DNA of 64,000 bases, taken from the NCBI GenBank assembly GCA_000469685.2, contig LS997566.1, positions 17,799,545 through 17,863,544 on the forward strand, in the 5' to 3' direction. Below the pieces are notes generated by a model, which searched no databases, was not told the origin of the DNA, and saw only the letters and a list, made by a program, of their open reading frames with translations. Origin of the DNA: Haemonchus contortus. Lineage: Eukaryota > Nematoda > Chromadorea > Rhabditida > Trichostrongylidae. The position numbers and the translations under genes were made by a program. Positions within the stretch are counted from its first letter, which is position 1, and each line of letters begins with the position of its first letter. Positions 58,903 to 64,000 of this stretch are shown in pieces.

Positions 58903-59424
58903 TAATCATCAGAAACTTGTTATCAAAAATTGATCCTTTCAGAACACTGGAATCAAAACTAATGCTTTCAAAATGATCTGCAAACCAGCACAGACGCAAA
59001 AAAGGTAAATATAGCTGCACTGGCTACGTTTTGATCATTGAAGGGCGGATGCTTCTAATCCAGACAAATCTGTCTGCCCTGAAATCCGGCACTGTGTCGC
59101 TCGCTAATGGGCTCCAGTATTACCCAAATGTTGTCCTATAAACAGCATTTGCTGTATTTGCATGGATAATAAACAGCTCACAAAAGGGGTTTGCAGACAG
59201 TAAAGCTCCTAAAATGATAAACGCATTCATTTGTACCAGGTCACCGTGTCCACTGCATGAATTCTCGCCCACATCGTATCGGGTTGCCATGTTCAGCCTT
59301 CCTAAAAGCAATTGAGCTTAGCTCTATGATTTGCCCATTGCGGCCAGCTACTGAGATCTATAATTTTGGCGAAATCATCCTCTTATCCAAAAAAAACTGA
59401 GCTACTGCAATAACAAACCCTCTA

Positions 59425-60540
59425 CAGGGTGCGCCATAAATATGGTAACAAAAGAATTGAGCTCCAAAAACCCCAGTTCGTCTTGATACATGGTGAATTT
59501 ATGTGAGTTATTGACTATGCATCTCATCTGAAAAATGAACACACGGTCATCTTATATATCTCTGTCCTGTACTAATTATAGCTCAAAAATGCTTCTCATC
59601 GACAGCAGCACGCAGAGTTTCTTGAGAAAATCTAGCCTGGGATTTTTTGAATTGTTCCTTATGAGCAGCTACAGTGGTGCGCTATGGAGCGCAGGCTTTC
59701 CTCTCCAGTATGAACTATATCCGGCAACTCATCACATTGTGGTCCGGGAAATTCGTAGGAGGATCGGAAGCTGAGATAAAGTCGCGAACGCTCCTTTAGC
59801 ACCAGTCTTATCTTTTCCCATTCGTGAACAGGTGCGCCGAAGTTTTCAAATCGTATCCCTAAGAAAATCTTTGATCCCCAGCTGCACCCTTCTAGAGGGA
59901 CCCTTCGTGGAGACTTTTGAATTAAATTTTGTACTATTTTCGATCAAAACTTGTGATATCGCTCTTATGGTAGGATTTCTAGCAAAAACTATCATCAAAG
60001 AGGGAAAATGGCTGTGAGAGGCGATCTGACTATTCTCAGTGGCTTTAGCACTCCAAATGTGAGATATATTTATACTTTGGGCTCGCAACATTTCTTCCAT
60101 GCTGAACACCCTTTAGTCAAAAAAAGGTTTGTCGAAACGCGTGAAGCACACAAGCAGTGCACGGCATTTGTTCTTTCTCTCCGAATTCTCCTCGTCAAGA
60201 AGCGTATAGGGCTAGGGAATCTTACCTCGATACAACTGTATTTACTATGGGTAGACTCTTCTCATCGGGGTAGAACATACAAACAAATCAGCAGTCATTT
60301 TACTCGTATTTCGGCAGGTTTTGCAGCGTAATCCACCAAATGCGCGCAAAGACGGAACGGCTGGTGGATGTTCGCGAGGCTCCACCGTTTTTCGGAATCT
60401 GACGAATTAAGAGCACCAAAGTAGATATGTAGTCTAAGGTATATCGTGAACATAAGGGAAAGTGCAGATTTGGAGAAATCCTCAAAACAAGAAAATTTCG
60501 GACGTCCGAAAAATTGTTACCATATTTATGGCGCACCCTG
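59425..60540. mobile_element. Tc1/mariner-type transposon, 1116 bp, degraded
   Basis: Perfect 27-base terminal inverted repeats beginning CAGGGTGCGCCATAAATATG, flanked by TA on both sides (59423-59424, 60541-60542). Size and TA target fit the Tc1/mariner superfamily. Only broken open stretches (about 60-115 codons) remain on both strands, and no DDE motif could be read, so it is inactive or non-autonomous. Confidence 0.8.
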
Positions 60541-60542
60541 TA

Positions 60543-61074
60543 CTTCTTCCCCAGAAAATTCCAACCCAACAGATTGAATTCACGCGGTGGATCAGATTCC
60601 TCCAAAATCATCTCCAAGCAACACTCTCCAAATCTTTTTCTTTCCACGTAATTATGTTAGCTAGTACTTAAACACGAGGTCAATGGACTGTGAAAGTAAG
60701 GAGTTTGCCTTCAGCTGATGCGGCTCTTCCTTGATCGTCGGCCGAGCACGATGTAATCTCCACTGAACTGTGACAAGTAGTCGACCTGAAGACGAGTGAA
60801 GTCCTTCTAAGAGCTTTGACTTTGATCTTCTTCAACTAATTGGAAGCTTATTATGAGTACATTGACATCAGATCGGAGTGCCGCAGAAATCGAAATGTCC
60901 CACATGCATTGAGAAACTTGAGCTGCAGCTTTCTGATTCGCACAGACAGACCGAATAAACGCTCGAAAGTCCAATCCAACCTTGCGTTCCCCCTTAAGGA
61001 ACTATCGTTATGTGATTTAACTGATGTCAAAGGCGATTTGTTGAACGTGGACATCCTACTCCCTCCCCATCACT
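60543..61074. other. Intergenic, nothing recognised
   Basis: About 530 bases before a poly-C run. No exon with splice support. Confidence 0.4.
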
Positions 61075-61095
61075 CCCCCCCCCCCCCCCCCCCCC
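61075..61095 (+). repeat. Poly-C tract (21 C)
   Basis: Uninterrupted run of C, preceded by CTCCCTCCCCATCACT. Confidence 0.95.
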
Positions 61096-61260
61096 TCTTC
61101 TTGAAGTAGCACTCACGATTAATACTTTTGCTTGACAATGTGCCTAACAATGTGATCAATAAATTATTGAACAGTATTCAAATATTACCCAAAATTTCGG
61201 ATTGTACATGCATATTGTTATCGGATGTTCGATTCAAAGCTGAGGTAACTTCTTTCGCAG

Positions 61261-61430
61261 GAGCAGGTAGGCCTCCTGCCATATGGACTACAAATTGGGT
61301 CGCTCACTGAAGATGTTCCTCGTGCTGCTGCCATCGCCCTGACAGCCGAGAGTAGCGAACAAATCCAGGGCAAGCTGAAAAATTGGCCAAATATTCTGGC
61401 GGAGAGTGAGTTCAAGCTTAAGGTGAAGAA
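61261..61430 (+). CDS. Orphan exon of an unrecognised gene
   Basis: Acceptor TTCTTTCGCAG|GAG and donor GAAGAA|GTGAGT frame 56 codons plus two bases. The encoded segment is clearly protein-like: EQVGLLPYGLQIGSLTEDVP, then RAAAIALTAESSEQIQGKLK, then NWPNILAESEFKLKVK. If the donor is not used, the frame ends in TGA at 61434. Partner exons were not found within the window. No family recognised. The preference for GCC/CTG codons sets it apart from the surrounding AT-rich DNA. Confidence 0.5.
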
Positions 61431-61434
61431 GTGA

Positions 61435-63393
61435 GTTGTTTAGCTTGGGTTGGTGAGCAGAACCAATCGGAAATTAATTTGAGGATGCAATCAAAGGGTT
61501 CAAGAATTGGATACTTTAGCAGTGACCTTGCATGCTGACAGCAGGGCAGGCCAGGATGCAAAGGCCCGAATAACTTCTGCATTGATAGAATGAAGCGAGC
61601 CCAGTGATACATTGCTGCCGATGGAGCTCCAGCACACTTGAAGGAACGGTGTTCACAGCAATAGAGCAACCCGCTATGTTCTATAACAGCGAGTGCAGGT
61701 CTGTGAGCCGAAAGCACAGGAAGCAACTTTACACGACTGGAATAAGAAGCTCGGATGGGCCCGCGGTCTGACTCGATTGAATGCAATACGTAGCCACAAT
61801 ATTCTCATCTAGAGGAAGTCGAAATGGAGGCCAGTACGCTAGATAGTATTATTCATTGTTTTGAACAGCAAATGCTTGCCAAAGAAATCGACAGCCTGTA
61901 TGGAATTCGAACGATAAACCATATGCATTCTAACAAAATCCCCATCATTTCTCACGCTGGCGACGTGCTACCCAGAATTTGCTGTACTGTATTTGTATGG
62001 TAAGTTGTGACTCTCGTCTAGATAGTACCAACGTTTATTGAATAAACTAAGTTCTTATTCCTCTAATCGCCCCTTTCATTAATAAATCCTTATGCATTTG
62101 CCATCCATACCTCCTGTAGTGGCACTAAAGACATCACTCGTTTTTACAACAAACCCTGTTCAGATCATCGCTATATTCGTGCCAGGAGAAAGTAGTGGGA
62201 TTAGCGTGCTTTGGTAGAATGCAGACCAGAATGCTTACGTTCTTCCTGGGCGCACGATCAAAAAATGTTTTTCTTTGCATGCCAGTTCTGCTGACTGCAC
62301 AGCCAGATCTGCCTTGACACTGCTTCATCTACCAGTGACTGTCATACTGTTCAGTCCAATGCTAACTAACCTCTGACAACTAACCCTGGCCAAGATGACC
62401 GACCCCGCTTGCAAAGTAATGGTGCACCATTCCTTTGCTCGAACTTCTCTGCATCTACCCGGTTAGAACGTCGCTGATCAAAAGATAAGAGCAAGCGCAT
62501 TGCTGCAGCTTCGGGATTCAGTCAATTTTGAAGCCTTATCAAATTTGGAACGCGATCCTGCTTCTTCACGACATCAGCATTATCGGTGCACCTGGTGCTA
62601 TTCCTACCTGTATACGACCACCCATTTACATACTCACAAAAAATATATTTAAACTCTGTGGTGATGCTTCAGTTGCAACTTCGGCCCAGAATGGACCCCT
62701 GTATTTACCATCGAAAAAACCAATTTTGGTTCAGGAGCAAGTGGAAATCTAGTGGTGCTGAAAAAGAGAGCTCTGACCTGGGCATCGAATGCACTCGAGT
62801 GCTCGAATTGCAGTGCAGTGCAACTCAGATTAGGATAGCAAGAAGATCAACCGATTCCGAGTTATTCAAGCTTTCTTTTCTACCTAAACTTCGAATATGT
62901 ATATAATACACGTATAGTGGAATGGTTGCTCGTTTCCAAGAAAGACGATAGACAGATCTATCATTTTGCTTGGGAACGGGCAGCATAGTTTGGTGCTAAA
63001 ATAAAACAAAACTGCAATTACTACTCAGAACAAGTAGAAAAAAAGAATCATACCTTAACACAAAAGCAAAACATTTATTTTACACCTGTACATATTGATC
63101 TGGGACGTATTACACATCATTGGGACTCATAAAAGGTAAAGCTAATTTGGCGAGGACAAGATTTGTTCCTCATAAAATCACAAACCAATAAAAGACAGAA
63201 AAAAAACTATCAAAGTGAAGTTGCCTGGGATTGGAGAAATTCAAAACTTTGCAAAATGAATACAATATGAAAATACGAAAATAAAACGTTAACGATCACA
63301 GGGCTGAGTAAACAGGGCTTATCCCCAAGGTTACATCAGAACATACCACAATGAATTAGTAAACCCTTTTCTGGGATATGATCCGAAAATATG
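61435..63393. other. Intergenic, nothing recognised
   Basis: About 2 kb between the orphan exon and the Ly6-like exon. A 122-codon minus-strand stretch (61418-61786) has no splice support. A minus-strand AATAAA (TTTATT at 63073) could serve the Ly6-like gene. Confidence 0.4.
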
Positions 63394-63585
63394 CTAGTTG
63401 AATCGATAAAATAAAAATAGAAATGATGCTATCAATGTGACTATGTAAGGTGACGTTATGGACGAGTTGCACAGATTTCCTGAACAACAACAGATGAAGC
63501 CCAGATTCGGTATCGATTCACATGTTTCGAAGATACGATACGTTTGACAAATGGACGAGACACCGGTGCCGTCGCAGTATCTTAC
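63394..63585 (-). CDS. Ly6/three-finger GPI-anchored protein, last exon
   Basis: The exon starts after GTTTCCAG on the minus strand and ends in TAG (63 codons plus stop). It reads VRYCDGTGVSSICQ, CESIPNL, then FICCCSGNLCN, the cysteine end-signature of Ly6/uPAR-type three-finger domains. This is followed by SSITSPYIV and a hydrophobic tail (TLIASFLFLFYRFN) that fits a GPI-anchor signal. Such proteins sit on the cell surface, often modulating receptors. The N-terminal half, with the signal peptide and first cysteines, must lie upstream; I could not find it between 63586 and 64000. Confidence 0.7.
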   Translation of the reverse strand, partial: VRYCDGTGVSSICQTYRIFETCESIPNLGFICCCSGNLCNSSITSPYIVTLIASFLFLFYRFN

Positions 63586-64000
63586 CTGGAAACAATAGTG
63601 AAAGATTTGTAACCATGGGCTGGATAAGGAGAACACGAAAGAACAGCAGTGCTGCTCAAAAGATGATGATTTTGGTGTAAACGGGCGTGCAGTCAGTGAG
63701 CCAAGTCATGCCCTCGATTTCGGTATGTTCCAGTTGTGAAAACTCACTGCATTACCCTACAGATTCTACATACGTTGCGTTGCTTTGTAAAGGGCTACGT
63801 AAAGGGGCAATGGAATTCAGTTTGTGAATATAATGCTTTCCTATGTTCTTCAATCCAGGTTGACCAGTTTGAGTTTTGATGATGTGGTTTGAAAGCTGTG
63901 GTTCAAGAGCAGCCTCCCTCTTCTCATTCCGTAGTGATGAGAGCTACAGAGCAGAATTGCATAAAACATTTTTTAAAGTGGGTAGACTTGCTGAACTTGC
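63586..64000. other. Upstream flank or intron of the Ly6-like gene
   Basis: No further exon recognised up to the window edge. Probably the intron before the last exon. Confidence 0.4.

Noticed and set aside
58386..58976. 196-codon plus-strand open stretch, the longest in the window
   Set aside because: Its C-terminal third is the end of a TIR element seen in five other places, and the N-terminal part is Lys/Asn low complexity. There is no start context.

Overview
The window looks like nuclear DNA of a nematode, most likely a rhabditid/strongylid (clade V, hookworm-type) worm. The genes are cut into short exons (about 50-210 bases) with GTAAG-type donors and TTTCAG-type acceptors. Two of the families found are ones I associate with nematodes: a MOLO1/TPM-domain membrane protein and a Ly6-like exon with a CCCxxxLCN end. 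The intergenic DNA and introns are packed with mariner/Tc1 relics, an RTE-type LINE tail, tRNA-derived SINEs and TIR elements. I cannot name the species.

Three genes could be assembled exon by exon with matching splice phases. (1) + strand 6976-12962: a 10-exon, 391-residue MOLO1-like protein with a secreted TPM domain, one membrane span flanked by a cysteine cluster, and a glycine-rich tail. (2) - strand 21473-14833: an 8-exon, 251-residue protein with one clear and one divergent PDZ domain; one intron carries a dead mariner. (3) - strand 35968-24592: a gamma-glutamyltransferase of at least 592 residues in 16 exons, with the catalytic Thr and substrate-binding motifs intact; only the first, short cytoplasmic exon is uncertain. 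At the right edge, 63394-63585 (-) is the last exon of a GPI-type Ly6/three-finger protein. Weaker candidates are a multi-pass membrane gene (50380-53919, -), a two-exon fragment (46518-47247, -), a small secreted protein (39871-40116, -), an orphan exon (61261-61430, +) and an orphan ORF (47338-47598, +).

The rest is repeats. A SINE with tRNA-like A and B boxes occurs at least nine times. A roughly 500-bp TIR element (ends like AAAGGCACAGTTCACGATAA) occurs five or six times. A 270-bp repeat occurs four times. A second family with a B-box-like motif occurs four times. There are two mariner relics with TA duplications; one (43557-44968) has its transposase split by a 540-bp near-perfect palindrome. 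Other elements are a 1.1-kb Tc1/mariner-type element (59425-60540), a 128-bp tandem array (30333-30990) inside the GGT gene, and an AT-rich island (51340-52720) unlike its surroundings.

The genes do not form an operon: they are far apart, on both strands and functionally unrelated. The MOLO1-like and PDZ genes converge (12962 / 14833), and the PDZ and GGT genes lie in tandem on the - strand. No CRISPR array, rRNA or convincing functional tRNA gene was seen. All functional calls come from reading motifs by eye.
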